Shown here: positions 34,170 to 43,890 of the stretch, piece by piece
How the letters are laid out: each line of letters begins with the position of its first letter
Numbering within the stretch: position 1 is the first letter of the stretch
Assembly: GCA_964630595.1 (NCBI GenBank)
Contig: CAZVVT010000002.1
Span: forward strand, 222,563 to 286,562
DNA length: 64,000 bases
Direction: 5' to 3'
From: CAZVVT01 sp964630595
GTDB lineage: Bacteria; Chlamydiota; Chlamydiia; Chlamydiales; VFKH01
Program-made: the position numbers and the translations under genes
The notes under the pieces: generated by a model
The model's input: the letters and a program-made list of their open reading frames with translations, nothing else
Database searches by the model: none
Told to the model about the DNA's origin: nothing

Positions 34170-36993
34170 TATTTTCTTCCACCGTACCGATGGTGGCCAA
34201 TTTAAAGACCTGCACGCCCCTTGTCTGCCCCATACGGTGCACCCGGTCAGTCGCCTGGTTCTCCTTTGAGGGGTTCCACCAGCGGTCGTAGTGGATCACC
34301 ACGGAGGCGGGGGTTAGGTCTACTCCCAGGCCGGCCGCCTGGAGCGAGGCGACAAAGACCTTGCAGCTCTCCTTTTCGTGGAAATGGCGAATCTGCTCGC
34401 TTCGGTCCATCGTCGACCCGCGCAACCGCGCAAAGCCGATGTGGCGCTTGTGCAACCACTGCTCGATGATGTCGAGCATGCCCAAGAAGTGCGAAAAGAC
34501 CACCACTTTTTGACCGCTCGCAATCGCCTCGTCCACCAAATCGGTAAACTGCTCCCATTTCGACGAAGTCCACTTCTCCCACTCATCTATCTGTTTCAAG
34601 TAGAGCGCGGGGTGGTTGCAGATCTTCTTTAGTTGAATGATCATCGACAGCAAGCTGAGATAGTGGTTGGCCACCCCCTCTTCGCGAATCTGGTCGAGCA
34701 GCGGTTTGCGACGCTCCAACAACGCCTTATAGAGCTCTCTTTGCTGATCGGTAAGTTCCGACCAGAGAATTTCCTCTGTCTTGGCGGGCAGCTCATCCAG
34801 CAGCTCTTCCTTCGTGCGACGCAAAATCAAAGGCGCCGTCAATTTTTGCAGCAACTCCTGATGCTCTTCTGCTTTAAAGTGCGGCGGGATCAATCCGGGC
34901 AACACCAACTCCATCAAACTCTTGAGTTCGCCAATATGGTTTTCAATCGGCGTACCCGTCAGCCCTAATCTAAATGTGCCCTTCAGGGCTGCTAAAGAGC
35001 TCCACGTTTGGCTGGAACGGTTTTTGGCCAACTGCACCTCATCAAAAATAATCAGATCAAACGATTTCTTCTTGATCGCTTTGAGATCGGAGCGCAAAAC
35101 ACCGTAGCTCGTCAACAAGACTTGAGAATCATCTAAAGAGCGCGCTGCATTGTGATAGAGATTCACCGTCAATTCGGGAGCAAACATCGCCAGCCGATCC
35201 TTCCAATGATGCAACACGGAGGTAGGACAGAGAATGCAAAAACGCTTTTTCCCTGTGCTGTGAAGGGCTTTCATCAACGCCATAGCTTGGTGCGTTTTGC
35301 CGAGTCCCATATCATCGCAAAGCAGCGCGGAAAGCCCCATCTGCGACAAGTTCCATAGCCATGTCAGACCCACCTCTTGCCACGAACGCAGCCCCTCAAT
35401 GTGCGGAGCCTCTGTTTTGGGCAGCTCGAAAGTGATGCCCTCGAGTGCTTGCAAACGCAATCGATCCAGAGCGTTGAGAGCGCCTCCTGACCACCATTTG
35501 AGCCATTCAAAACGAGGCTGCTGCACGTTGATCCAGCCCCCTTCCGTGAAAAAGACGGTCTTGTCTTTGAGAAAGCGGGCCGGAATCCGCACACCGTTGA
35601 CCAGATAAAACATCTGATCGCCATCCACCACCGCTTTCACATCGGTGATCGGCGTCAGTGCCGGATCAAACCACGTTGCCTTCGCCAAAAAGCGCTCTGG
35701 ATCTGCCACAAAGGTCTCTAAAGGAAGATCGTGCGCTTCTGGAACCTCCTCTTCCAATCGCCAAAAGCCCTTGCCAGGCACATAGAGAAGGTCCTTCATG
35801 CGCTTGAAGGGAAGGTTGGTCGTGATTTCAGGAACTACCTGTACGTGCGTTCCATCCCAGAGCAATTTCCATCCCACAGAAGAGTAGGGAGGCTCATTGA
35901 GCCAAAAATCATCGACCTGTGTTAGCAACTCTTCATTATCGCGCGCAAAGCCAGGTAGTTCATCAAAAGAGACGCTCGTCCCAATCAGCGTACGTTTTCC
36001 CGCTGCCACGCGGGGGAAAAACCCTTCACTTGTTTGTAGCCAATTGCCCAAGACCTTCACCCGCTGTCCTACTGCCTCGAAGTGAATGGTCTCCCCAATC
36101 ATGCGCCACGAAACAGGCCACAGGGGCACATTCCAGTGCACATTGGGAAGCGCCTCCATTACTGAATCAATCGTCTCCGCATCAATAAAGGGGCTCACCA
36201 ACCACTCAGGACGCGGATAAAATCCCTTCTCCGTTATGACCCAATCGCCTGCAATGGGTTCGACAATTTTTAGACGATCCCCCTCCCAATCCAACGTAAG
36301 AGGTGCTTTTTCTGTAAAAATGGGCACACCAATGCGTTTGAGCAGCGTTGCTTGGGCCGTGAGCAGGTCACTCAGCTCTTGCCCTTCGTAGCGCTTTCCA
36401 TCCACCACCAGGGCGCTTTCTTTTAGCGACCAGGTCTTGGGAAGCACCCTCTTTTCTTCCACGAAAGAGACTTGAGCCAGACCGGGCACCTCGATCCACT
36501 CTTTGCCCATCGTCAAGCGATCTCCGGTGATCTTGAAGGGTTTTGCTTTGAGGAAAAAGTGCTTTGCAATATCGCTGTAGGGGGACAATTCGAAAGCAAC
36601 TTCGGGAGAAGGCCTGCCTTGCTGCCAAAAGGTCGCCTCCTCTTCACTCAAAGCGGAGAATTTAAACTCACTGGGCGGCTCTTTGATCTGCTTGAGCAGC
36701 TCTTTGTCTTCGATATGAAAAAAGGGTTCTTCGGGAAGACGAAAACTGTGGTGGCTAGCGAGATCGAAAAGCAGTTGATAGTATCCTGAGCGCTGAAAAC
36801 GCTCATGAATCGGCTCACCCTCTGTAATGAAAGCGAGCGCTTTTTTACAGTGTGCGCAGTCATCGACGTTGCAGGAACAAAAGCTATCCAGCGGTTTACC
36901 ATCTTCACCTAGGCGAAGAAAGACCCACTGACCACTCTTCAATCCTATCTGATAGATGTTTCTGGAAAAGACAACTTCCACGCTGCCATTCAC
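34045..36993 (-). CDS. SNF2-family helicase with SWIM zinc finger
   Basis: 982 residues, GTG start at 36993 overlapping the SMC stop (GTGA). The N-terminus has a SWIM finger CSCNVDDCAHC (C-x-C-x4-C-x-H-C). A ~450-residue bacterial SNF2-associated region follows, then the helicase core: LCDDMGLGKTHQAMAL (motif I), DEVQLAKN (II), LGLTGTPIENH (III), FSHFLGMLDII and YDRWWNPSKENQATDRVHRM (V/VI). Bacterial SNF2 proteins of this type are ATP-driven DNA translocases or RNA-polymerase-associated factors. Chlamydiae usually encode such proteins. Coupling to smc suggests a role in chromosome organisation (inference). Confidence 0.92.
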   Translation of the reverse strand: MNGSVEVVFSRNIYQIGLKSGQWVFLRLGEDGKPLDSFCSCNVDDCAHCKKALAFITEGEPIHERFQRSGYYQLLFDLASHHSFRLPEEPFFHIEDKELLKQIKEPPSEFKFSALSEEEATFWQQGRPSPEVAFELSPYSDIAKHFFLKAKPFKITGDRLTMGKEWIEVPGLAQVSFVEEKRVLPKTWSLKESALVVDGKRYEGQELSDLLTAQATLLKRIGVPIFTEKAPLTLDWEGDRLKIVEPIAGDWVITEKGFYPRPEWLVSPFIDAETIDSVMEALPNVHWNVPLWPVSWRMIGETIHFEAVGQRVKVLGNWLQTSEGFFPRVAAGKRTLIGTSVSFDELPGFARDNEELLTQVDDFWLNEPPYSSVGWKLLWDGTHVQVVPEITTNLPFKRMKDLLYVPGKGFWRLEEEVPEAHDLPLETFVADPERFLAKATWFDPALTPITDVKAVVDGDQMFYLVNGVRIPARFLKDKTVFFTEGGWINVQQPRFEWLKWWSGGALNALDRLRLQALEGITFELPKTEAPHIEGLRSWQEVGLTWLWNLSQMGLSALLCDDMGLGKTHQAMALMKALHSTGKKRFCILCPTSVLHHWKDRLAMFAPELTVNLYHNAARSLDDSQVLLTSYGVLRSDLKAIKKKSFDLIIFDEVQLAKNRSSQTWSSLAALKGTFRLGLTGTPIENHIGELKSLMELVLPGLIPPHFKAEEHQELLQKLTAPLILRRTKEELLDELPAKTEEILWSELTDQQRELYKALLERRKPLLDQIREEGVANHYLSLLSMIIQLKKICNHPALYLKQIDEWEKWTSSKWEQFTDLVDEAIASGQKVVVFSHFLGMLDIIEQWLHKRHIGFARLRGSTMDRSEQIRHFHEKESCKVFVASLQAAGLGVDLTPASVVIHYDRWWNPSKENQATDRVHRMGQTRGVQVFKLATIGTVEENIDRLISKKKELFDKLFSQRGNPDYQALSSQDWLQILSLVHE

Positions 36994-39900
36994 GTTAACT
37001 CCAAGGGAACTACTTTCGTAACCCCCTTCTCTTCGGCCGAAACGCCCAGTAACTGGTCAGCAACGGCCATCGTATTCTTATTGTGTGTGATGATGATGAA
37101 CTGGGTGCGATCCACAAACTGCGCCATCATCTTCGCAAAGCGCTCTACGTTCGCTTCATCCAGCGGCGCATCCACCTCATCGAGAAGGCAAAAAGGACTT
37201 GGTTTGACTTCAAAAAGAGCAAATAGCATCGCCAGCGCCGTCATGCAGCGCTCACCGCCCGACATCAGGGACAAGGCCTTCGTCGATTTTCCAGGAGGCG
37301 ATGCAATGATCTCCACACCGGCCTCTAGAGGATCTTCGTGACCAATGAGCTGCAAATCGGCAAATCCACCGCCAAAAAGAGTGGTGAAGTTTTTTTGGAA
37401 GTGGCCACGCACTGCTTCAAAGGTAGTAATGAAACGCTGGCGACTCTCCGTCCCTAAAGTATCAATGATCTGCAGCAACTCCGCTTTCGCCTTCTCCAAA
37501 TCCTCAATCTCTTGGCGCTGCACATTCTGCTCTACTTTCAAGTCTTCATACTCTTGCGCTGCTGAGAAGTTGATGGGACCGAGGGCTTCCATTGCTTCGC
37601 GCAACTTCTCCAAATCCCCTTTCAGCTGACGTCGCGAGGGTAATTCCTCCCCTTTTTCATAGGGACCAAAGCGCTCTTCGTACTGCTGAAGAAGAATCTT
37701 TCGCGCGCCATCAATCTCGACGCATTCGAGCTGCACCTTCTGCTCGCGTCCGGCGATTTCGGCAATTTCGCTCTGCATCGCCTCCACATGCGCCTGCAGC
37801 TGCTTCCAGGCAGCTTGTGTCATTTCCAGATCTACACCCGAGCTCTCTTCGACACCCTGTGACTGCTGCAATTTCTCACGCGCTGCAGCAATATTTTGCT
37901 CGATAGAGGAGGTGGGGACCTCTTCTTGCTTACTTTCTTCTTCGGCAAGTGCATGCTCTACTGCCTTAGAGCGCGCCTGCGCCTCCATCAATGCGCTCTC
38001 TTGCAACAGTAAATTGCGCTGCAGCTGAGCACTTTGTGCACGGATACGACTCTCTTGCTCTTTGCTTTCCCGGATCTGCGCCGAAACCTGCGTCAACTCT
38101 CGCTGCACAGACTCTAGCTGCCCCTTCTGCGCGCTGTCCTCACCGGCTACGGATTGGCTCATAAACTGCGCCAGCTCTTCTTGGAGCCTCTCTAAACGCT
38201 CCTCGGACTCTTGCAAAGTTTTCTTTTGCGCTTGCAGTTGTTGCTCAACGCGGCGCAATTGCTCTTCGATCTGCGCTTTTTTCACCACCAACTGCTTCGC
38301 CTGCATCTGACGATTCTTCAGATGCATTTCCAACTCGATGACAACCTTATCTTGGGCTTTGATGCGCTCTTGGACGGCCGACTGTTTTTCTTTCGCTTCA
38401 CTCAATGCAGCTGTCGCCTGCGCTTTTTCCAGCTCAACCCTCTGATTTTCTTCAAAGAGCTCTTTTAACTCCTCATGACGCGAGAAGGTGCTTGCCTGAC
38501 CCTTTTCAGGAATCTGTATCACCCCTTTGTCATCTGTCCAGAAGCCATCATTGCCCAGCGATGGCGCAGCGCTCAGGAAATGCTGCTGCAAATCCCTACC
38601 GGAACGGCAAAAGAGAGCGATGTCAGAGAGGTTATTGTTTCGAATGAATGCGAGAACACGCTCCAGCTCTTCATCGTTTTCTACAACCAGTGTTTGCTGG
38701 AAGCGCAGCATATAAGGAGCATGCTCTTTAGCGACCTTCAAGAAGTCACTTAAAGGTTTCACTTTGATCTCTGCCGATTGAAGCAACTTTTTTGCGCCCG
38801 CAGAAAAACCGTGATGGCCTGCTTTCAGCGACTCCAGAGCACGCATTTTCCCCTGCAGCTCAGAAGCGCGCGTCAAAAGCGCCTGCTGGCGCTCGGATGC
38901 TGCTCTGCACGCAGAAGAGCTCAGCTCTAACTCCTCTTTCAGGCGAGCTAAAAGCTCTTGTGCAGTTGCAATCTTCTGCTCAACATCAGCTGTTTCCAGC
39001 TGCCTGCTTTCTTCATCAAGAGTGGCCGTTTGCTTGCGCAGCTCTTCCAGCTGCTTTTCGAGACGCTCAAGGGACTCTCGTGCATTTTTGCGCGCATATT
39101 CCAGAGACATCTGCTGCTGCTCCAGCCCTCTCTTCTTCTCGAGGAAGACCAGGTGCTCTTGACGCTGCCTTTCCACTTCCGCCCAGAGCTTGCTCTGCGT
39201 CTCTGCAAGACGCTCTTTTTCGACGCTCAACTTTTCGATCTGCGCGGAGACCTGCGCAATCTCTAACTTCTCTAACTGCTCTTTGCACTGCAGGCGCTCT
39301 TTTTCAGCGCGCGCTGCTGTTTCTTTCAACTGCTGCTGTTCGTGTGCAAGAGAGCGTAAACGCTCTTCGCGTTTCTTTAGTTCACTCGTAGCCCAGCGCA
39401 ACTGCTGTTCTAAAAGGCTCAGTGCATTAGCAGCTTCTAGGCGTGCTGTGAGGGCTACTTGCAGTGATGTGTGCTTTTCTTCCACAGATTTTTCAGCGGC
39501 GGCCAGATCCACCGTGGACATCTCCGCACGCTTTGCTGCGAGCTGCTCTTCGATGGCCTTCGTTTGACGCTCCAAATTCTGCCACTTCACAACAAGCGCA
39601 TCGATCTCTGCTTGCGCCAAAGCCTTTTCTAAGCCGGCGAGCTGAATCTGCATGGCTTTGTATTCTTCGGCACGCACCGATTGCTCTTGCAAATGGCCGC
39701 GCTTTTCTTCGGCCAAACGCGCGATATCATTGAGGCGAACGAGGTTCACCTCCGTCAACTCCAACTTGCGCAGCGCCTCTTTTTTGCGCTGTTTGAAACG
39801 GGCGATGCCCGCCGCCTCTTCCAAAACAGCGCGCCGCTCTTCGGGGCTACAGGCGATGATGTAATCCATCTTGCCCTGCTCAAAAACGGCAAAGGCGTCT

Positions 39901-40304
39901 CTGCCCAGTCCGGTGTCCAGGAACATGCTTTCGATGTCTTTGAGTCGCGCGGGGGCGTTGTTGATCATGTAATCAGCGCCGCCATCTCTGTACAAGCGAC
40001 GGGTGATGCTCACTTCAGAAGTAGCCACAGGAAGAAGGCCTTGATCGTTGCTAAAGTGCACCGTGACTTCGGCAAGACTCAAACTTTTTCTTTTCTCTGT
40101 TCCAGAAAAGATCAAATCCGACATTCTCTCGCCACGGACAGCACGTGCGGACTGTTCCCCCATCGCCCACCGAAAGGCGTCGATGATATTAGACTTACCG
40201 CAACCGTTCGGCCCAACAATGGCCGTAATCCCCTCACTAAAGTCGACGGAGGCTCGTTCTGCAAATGATTTAAAGCCCTTCAGGCTGACCTTTTTTAGAC
40301 GCAT
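36990..40304 (-). CDS. smc: chromosome segregation ATPase SMC
   Basis: 1104 residues. N-terminal head with Walker A AIVGPNGCGKSNIIDAF, two long coiled coils (~170-480 and ~630-930), a hinge around residues 490-600 (GHHGFSAGAKKLL, DIALFCRSG), and a C-terminal head with signature LSLMSGGERCMTALAML and Walker B PFCLLDEVDAPLD. SMC with ScpA/B compacts and segregates the chromosome. The antisense strand shows many Ser/Cys-rich open frames that are shadows of the coiled coil. The 4-nt overlap couples it to the SNF2 gene. Confidence 0.95.
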   Translation of the reverse strand: MRLKKVSLKGFKSFAERASVDFSEGITAIVGPNGCGKSNIIDAFRWAMGEQSARAVRGERMSDLIFSGTEKRKSLSLAEVTVHFSNDQGLLPVATSEVSITRRLYRDGGADYMINNAPARLKDIESMFLDTGLGRDAFAVFEQGKMDYIIACSPEERRAVLEEAAGIARFKQRKKEALRKLELTEVNLVRLNDIARLAEEKRGHLQEQSVRAEEYKAMQIQLAGLEKALAQAEIDALVVKWQNLERQTKAIEEQLAAKRAEMSTVDLAAAEKSVEEKHTSLQVALTARLEAANALSLLEQQLRWATSELKKREERLRSLAHEQQQLKETAARAEKERLQCKEQLEKLEIAQVSAQIEKLSVEKERLAETQSKLWAEVERQRQEHLVFLEKKRGLEQQQMSLEYARKNARESLERLEKQLEELRKQTATLDEESRQLETADVEQKIATAQELLARLKEELELSSSACRAASERQQALLTRASELQGKMRALESLKAGHHGFSAGAKKLLQSAEIKVKPLSDFLKVAKEHAPYMLRFQQTLVVENDEELERVLAFIRNNNLSDIALFCRSGRDLQQHFLSAAPSLGNDGFWTDDKGVIQIPEKGQASTFSRHEELKELFEENQRVELEKAQATAALSEAKEKQSAVQERIKAQDKVVIELEMHLKNRQMQAKQLVVKKAQIEEQLRRVEQQLQAQKKTLQESEERLERLQEELAQFMSQSVAGEDSAQKGQLESVQRELTQVSAQIRESKEQESRIRAQSAQLQRNLLLQESALMEAQARSKAVEHALAEEESKQEEVPTSSIEQNIAAAREKLQQSQGVEESSGVDLEMTQAAWKQLQAHVEAMQSEIAEIAGREQKVQLECVEIDGARKILLQQYEERFGPYEKGEELPSRRQLKGDLEKLREAMEALGPINFSAAQEYEDLKVEQNVQRQEIEDLEKAKAELLQIIDTLGTESRQRFITTFEAVRGHFQKNFTTLFGGGFADLQLIGHEDPLEAGVEIIASPPGKSTKALSLMSGGERCMTALAMLFALFEVKPSPFCLLDEVDAPLDEANVERFAKMMAQFVDRTQFIIITHNKNTMAVADQLLGVSAEEKGVTKVVPLELT

Positions 40305-40308
40305 ACCC

Positions 40309-40338
40309 TTGAAAATTTCACCCCAAAAAGTTTACACT
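40309..40338 (+). promoter_or_regulatory. sigma70-type promoter for serS
   Basis: TTGAAA at 40309-40314 and TACACT at 40333-40338, spacer 18 nt, 28 nt before the serS ATG. It lies in the 62-nt divergent gap between smc and serS. The match is good but not tested. Confidence 0.5.
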
Positions 40339-40366
40339 AATCCGTTTCTAATATCGAGGCAACCTT

Positions 40367-41635
40367 ATGATCGACATTAAGTTAATTCGCCAAGACAAGG
40401 CTGGGGTCGAAAAGAAGCTGCAGTCCAAGGTTGCCGATATCTCCCTCGATCCCATCGTCCGAATAGATACCAGATTACGTGAGTTAGTCACTGAGGCTGA
40501 AGCAGTTAAGAGCAAAAAAAACGCCCTTGCCAAGGCCATTGGCGAAAGAAAGAGGCAAGGCCTTGATGTTCAAGACCTTATGGAAGAAAGCGGCCGTCTT
40601 TCTGTGGAGAGGCTGGAAGCCGAAAGTCGGGAGCTTGAAGAGCAGCTCAAGGACCTTCTTGCCCGCCTGCCCAACCTCCCCTATGACGAGGTCCCTGTTG
40701 GCCGCGAATGGGCTGAAAACGTCACTCTTCACTCTTTCAAGCAGCCCCCCACCTTTTCCTTCCCTTTCAAGAACCACGTGGAGCTCAATGAGGGCCTGCA
40801 CCTTTTTGACTTCAAACGGGGGGCAAAACTCTCTGGTTCGGGCTGGCCTACCTACCGCGGGCTGGGCGCGCGCCTGGAATGGGCGCTGCTGAACTACATG
40901 ATCAGCGTCCATCTCAAAAATGGTTTTGAGCAGTGGATGGTCCCCCACCTCGTGAAAGAAGAGGTGATGTGGAACGCGGGCACTCTTCCTAAGTTTGCCG
41001 GCCAGTTTTACAAGCTCGACGATGATGAATTCCCTCTCTACCTCATCCCCACCTCAGAAGTGGCGCTCAACTCCCTCCACGGCGATGAAATCCTTTCTGA
41101 AAACGAGCTGCCGAAGAAGTACATCTGCTACTCTCCCTGTTTCCGCCGCGAAGCGGGGGCTGCCGGCTCTGCAGAGCGCGGCCTGATCCGCACACACCAG
41201 TTCAACAAAGTGGAGATGTTTGCTTTTACGAAGCCGGACGAGAGCAACAAAGTCTTCGAAGAGATGCTCGCCTCGGCGGAGGAGGTTCTCAAAGGGCTCG
41301 ACCTGCACTTCCGTAGCCAGCTCCTCGTCACGGGCGATATGTCCTTTGCTTCTGCTAAAACGATCGACGTAGAAGTTTGGTTGCCGGGGCAAAATCGCTA
41401 CTACGAGGTCTCTTCGATCAGCAACTGCACCGACTTCCAAGCCCGTCGCGCCCAAATCCGCGTGCGCAGAGGCGGCAAACCCGAGCTTGTACACACTCTC
41501 AACGGCTCCGGCCTAGCCACATCGCGCCTGATGGTGGCCCTTTTGGAAAACAATCAGCAAGCCGATGGTTCTGTTGTTGTTCCCAAAGTGCTGCAACCCT
41601 GGCTCAACACCTCTATCATCTCCCCCTCGCAATGA
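40367..41635 (+). CDS. serS: seryl-tRNA synthetase
   Basis: 422 residues, the usual length. N-terminal antiparallel coiled-coil arm (~27-100) that binds the tRNA-Ser variable arm. The class II core follows: motif 1 around HLVKEEVMWNAGTLP, TSEVAL (Ser binding), motif 2 FRREAGAAGSAERGLIRTHQ, and motif 3 NGSGLATSRLMVALLENNQ. It charges tRNA-Ser in the cytosol. The stop overlaps the ABC-F start (ATGA). Confidence 0.97.
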   Translation: MIDIKLIRQDKAGVEKKLQSKVADISLDPIVRIDTRLRELVTEAEAVKSKKNALAKAIGERKRQGLDVQDLMEESGRLSVERLEAESRELEEQLKDLLARLPNLPYDEVPVGREWAENVTLHSFKQPPTFSFPFKNHVELNEGLHLFDFKRGAKLSGSGWPTYRGLGARLEWALLNYMISVHLKNGFEQWMVPHLVKEEVMWNAGTLPKFAGQFYKLDDDEFPLYLIPTSEVALNSLHGDEILSENELPKKYICYSPCFRREAGAAGSAERGLIRTHQFNKVEMFAFTKPDESNKVFEEMLASAEEVLKGLDLHFRSQLLVTGDMSFASAKTIDVEVWLPGQNRYYEVSSISNCTDFQARRAQIRVRRGGKPELVHTLNGSGLATSRLMVALLENNQQADGSVVVPKVLQPWLNTSIISPSQ

Positions 41636-43221
41636 TCACACTGAATGCCATTTCTATGCGCCACGGAGTGCGCGTTCTCTTTGAGAATGTGACACTCACC
41701 TTCAATCCGGGCTCTCGCTATGGCTTAACCGGTCCTAACGGAGCGGGCAAATCCACTCTGCTGAAGATCATTACGAAAGAGATCGAGCCCTCCGGCGGCA
41801 GCGTCACTCTCCCGCAAAAGGTGGGGATCTTAAAGCAGAATTTGGAGGAGTTTCGCCACCAAACGGTGCTCAACTGCGTCATCATGGGCAACAGGCGCTT
41901 ATGGGATGCCTTTGCAGAGCGCGACCGTCTCTACGAAGACGAGATCAGCGATGCGGTGGGCATTCGCCTGGGAGAACTCGAAGAGATCATTGGCGAAGAG
42001 GATGGTTATAGCGCGGAGAGCAATGCGGAAGTATTGCTACGCGATATGGGAATCCCGGAAGCGTATTGGCCCAAACCGATGGGCGAAATTCCCAGCGACA
42101 TCCAGTTCAAAGTCCTCTTGCTGCAAGCGCTTTTCGGCACACCGCAAGCGCTGCTTCTCGACGAACCGACCAACCACTTGGACCTCGAATCGATTGCTTG
42201 GCTTGAGGAGTTTCTCAAGAACTATCGCGGAACGCTGATCGTCGTCAGCCACGACCGCCACTTCCTCAATTCTGTCTGCACACACATTGCCGACATCGAC
42301 TATGAAACGGTGATTCTCTATCCCGGCAACTACGACGTGATGGTGGTGACCAAATCTGACGTGCGCGGCAGAGCGGAGGATGAGGCCAAGTCTAAGGAGA
42401 AGAAGATTGCGCAGCTGCGTGAGTTCGTCTCTCGTTTTGGTGCGGGTACGCGCGCCAGTCAGGTACAGAGCCGCTTGCGCGAAATCGAGCGCCTGCAGCC
42501 CGGCGAGATGAAGCAGAGCAATATCCAGCGCCCCTACATTCGCTTCATTCCCACCGATCGCGCCTCGGGCCAAGTCGTCTTCAAAGTCTCCGGCATTTCC
42601 AAAGCCTATGATCATCCCGTCATCAAAAAGCTCTCGTTTGAAGTGATGCGCGGCGACAAGATCGGCATCATCGGCGCCAACGGCCGCGGCAAAACCACTC
42701 TGCTGAAAATGCTCGCCGGCGATCTGCAGCCCGATTCGGGAACGATCACCTTGGGCCACCAAGCGATGCTCTCCTACTTTGCGCAAAACCACCACGACAC
42801 GGTCGCCAAAGATCCTAAGGTTACGGCTTTTGAATGGCTACGCACGCGCAAAGACGGCGTCTATGATCAGGAAATCCGCAGCGTGCTTGGCAAACTGCTC
42901 TTCGGCGGCGACGATGCTTTCAAATCCCTCGCTGCTCTCTCCGGTGGAGAGACGGCTCGCTTGATCATTGCCGGTATGATGCTCTCGACGCACAACACTC
43001 TCCTGCTTGATGAGCCCAACAACCACTTGGACATTGAAGCGGTTTCGGCTCTCGGCTGGGGCCTGAACGAATATAAGGGAACGGTTCTCTGCGCTAGCCA
43101 CGACCGCGATCTCATCGGCGCCTTCGCCACCAAAATCCTCGCCTTCGAAGAAGATGGCATCCACATCTTCGATGGCAAACTCGATGACTACTTTGCTCAC
43201 AAGGCCCGGAAAAAGAAATGA
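41632..43221 (+). CDS. ABC-F family ribosome-associated ATPase
   Basis: 529 residues from the ATG at 41632. Two ATPase domains without membrane segments: Walker A GLTGPNGAGKSTLLKII and GIIGANGRGKTTLLKML, Walker B LLLDEPTNHLDLE and LLLDEPNNHLDIE (Thr replaced by Asn). Between them lies the charged P-site-tRNA interaction motif linker (AEDEAKSKEKKIAQLREFVS). The layout is YbiT-like, without the long C-terminal coil of Uup. ABC-F proteins act at the ribosomal E-site to relieve stalled translation. Overlaps folE by 4 nt. Confidence 0.92.
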   Translation: MITLNAISMRHGVRVLFENVTLTFNPGSRYGLTGPNGAGKSTLLKIITKEIEPSGGSVTLPQKVGILKQNLEEFRHQTVLNCVIMGNRRLWDAFAERDRLYEDEISDAVGIRLGELEEIIGEEDGYSAESNAEVLLRDMGIPEAYWPKPMGEIPSDIQFKVLLLQALFGTPQALLLDEPTNHLDLESIAWLEEFLKNYRGTLIVVSHDRHFLNSVCTHIADIDYETVILYPGNYDVMVVTKSDVRGRAEDEAKSKEKKIAQLREFVSRFGAGTRASQVQSRLREIERLQPGEMKQSNIQRPYIRFIPTDRASGQVVFKVSGISKAYDHPVIKKLSFEVMRGDKIGIIGANGRGKTTLLKMLAGDLQPDSGTITLGHQAMLSYFAQNHHDTVAKDPKVTAFEWLRTRKDGVYDQEIRSVLGKLLFGGDDAFKSLAALSGGETARLIIAGMMLSTHNTLLLDEPNNHLDIEAVSALGWGLNEYKGTVLCASHDRDLIGAFATKILAFEEDGIHIFDGKLDDYFAHKARKKK

Positions 43222-43775
43222 GCGCCCTACCGCAACTCACTTTAGAAGAAAAAGAGATGCGCATTGCTTACCACATGCGCGCCATTCTGGAAACGCTCGG
43301 TCTTGATCTCGACGAAACTCCCGAGCGCGTGGCTCGCATGTATGTCCACGAGCTCTTCTGGGGGCTCAATGAAGAGAACTTTCCCTCCATCACGCTCATG
43401 GATGCCCCCTCTTCTCACCCCGTGACGATCACGAACATCCGCGTGAACTCTTTCTGCGAGCACCACCTTGTTCCCATGATGGGCACGGCTAAGGTGGCCT
43501 ACATCCCCCGCGGCAAAATCATCGGTCTCTCCAAAATCAACCGCATCGTCCACTTCTACTCCGCCCGTCCCCAACTGCAAGAGCGGCTCACCACCGAAAT
43601 CCTCGACCGCCTCAAGCAAGTCCTTGGCACTCCCGACGTCGCTGTCTCTATCACCGCCCAGCACACCTGCGTCACCCTACGCGGCTGCAAAGACGAAGAG
43701 AGCTGCACTACCACCCACGCCCTTAGCGGCTGCTGGCAAGAGCTCCCTTTCCGCTCTGAATTTCTCACTCTCTAG
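43218..43775 (+). CDS. folE: GTP cyclohydrolase I
   Basis: 185 residues. The zinc-binding SFCEHHLVPM and the second Cys in HTCVTLRGC are present, as is GLSKINRIVHFYSARPQLQE, which shapes the active site. It converts GTP to 7,8-dihydroneopterin triphosphate, the first step to tetrahydrofolate. No other folate genes are in the window. Last gene of the serS-ABC-F-folE run, followed by a perfect palindrome likely to stop transcription. Confidence 0.95.
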   Translation: MSALPQLTLEEKEMRIAYHMRAILETLGLDLDETPERVARMYVHELFWGLNEENFPSITLMDAPSSHPVTITNIRVNSFCEHHLVPMMGTAKVAYIPRGKIIGLSKINRIVHFYSARPQLQERLTTEILDRLKQVLGTPDVAVSITAQHTCVTLRGCKDEESCTTTHALSGCWQELPFRSEFLTL

Positions 43776-43821
43776 TTTTACTCAATGCACTGCGTAAATT
43801 TACGCAGTGCATTGAGTAAAA
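43776..43821. terminator. perfect 46-bp palindrome, probable bidirectional terminator
   Basis: Two exact 23-nt arms (43776-43798 and 43799-43821) with no loop between them other than the A/T-rich centre. The outer edges are TTTTA and TAAAA, so each strand ends in a T-run after the stem. It lies 1 nt after the folE stop and about 70 nt beyond the stop of the convergent ABC exporter gene, ideal for a shared intrinsic terminator. Confidence 0.8.
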
Positions 43822-43890
43822 TCGAAAATTGTTCGCAGATCAGCTTCATTTCCTCTGTGTGCTCTTGAGAAGACGGGCTCGAAATTCAGG

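Noticed and set aside
37081..40268. Ser/Cys/Leu-rich plus-strand frames opposite SMC
   Set aside because: Complement of coiled-coil Glu/Lys/Gln codons gives Ser/Phe/Leu/Cys-rich spurious frames.
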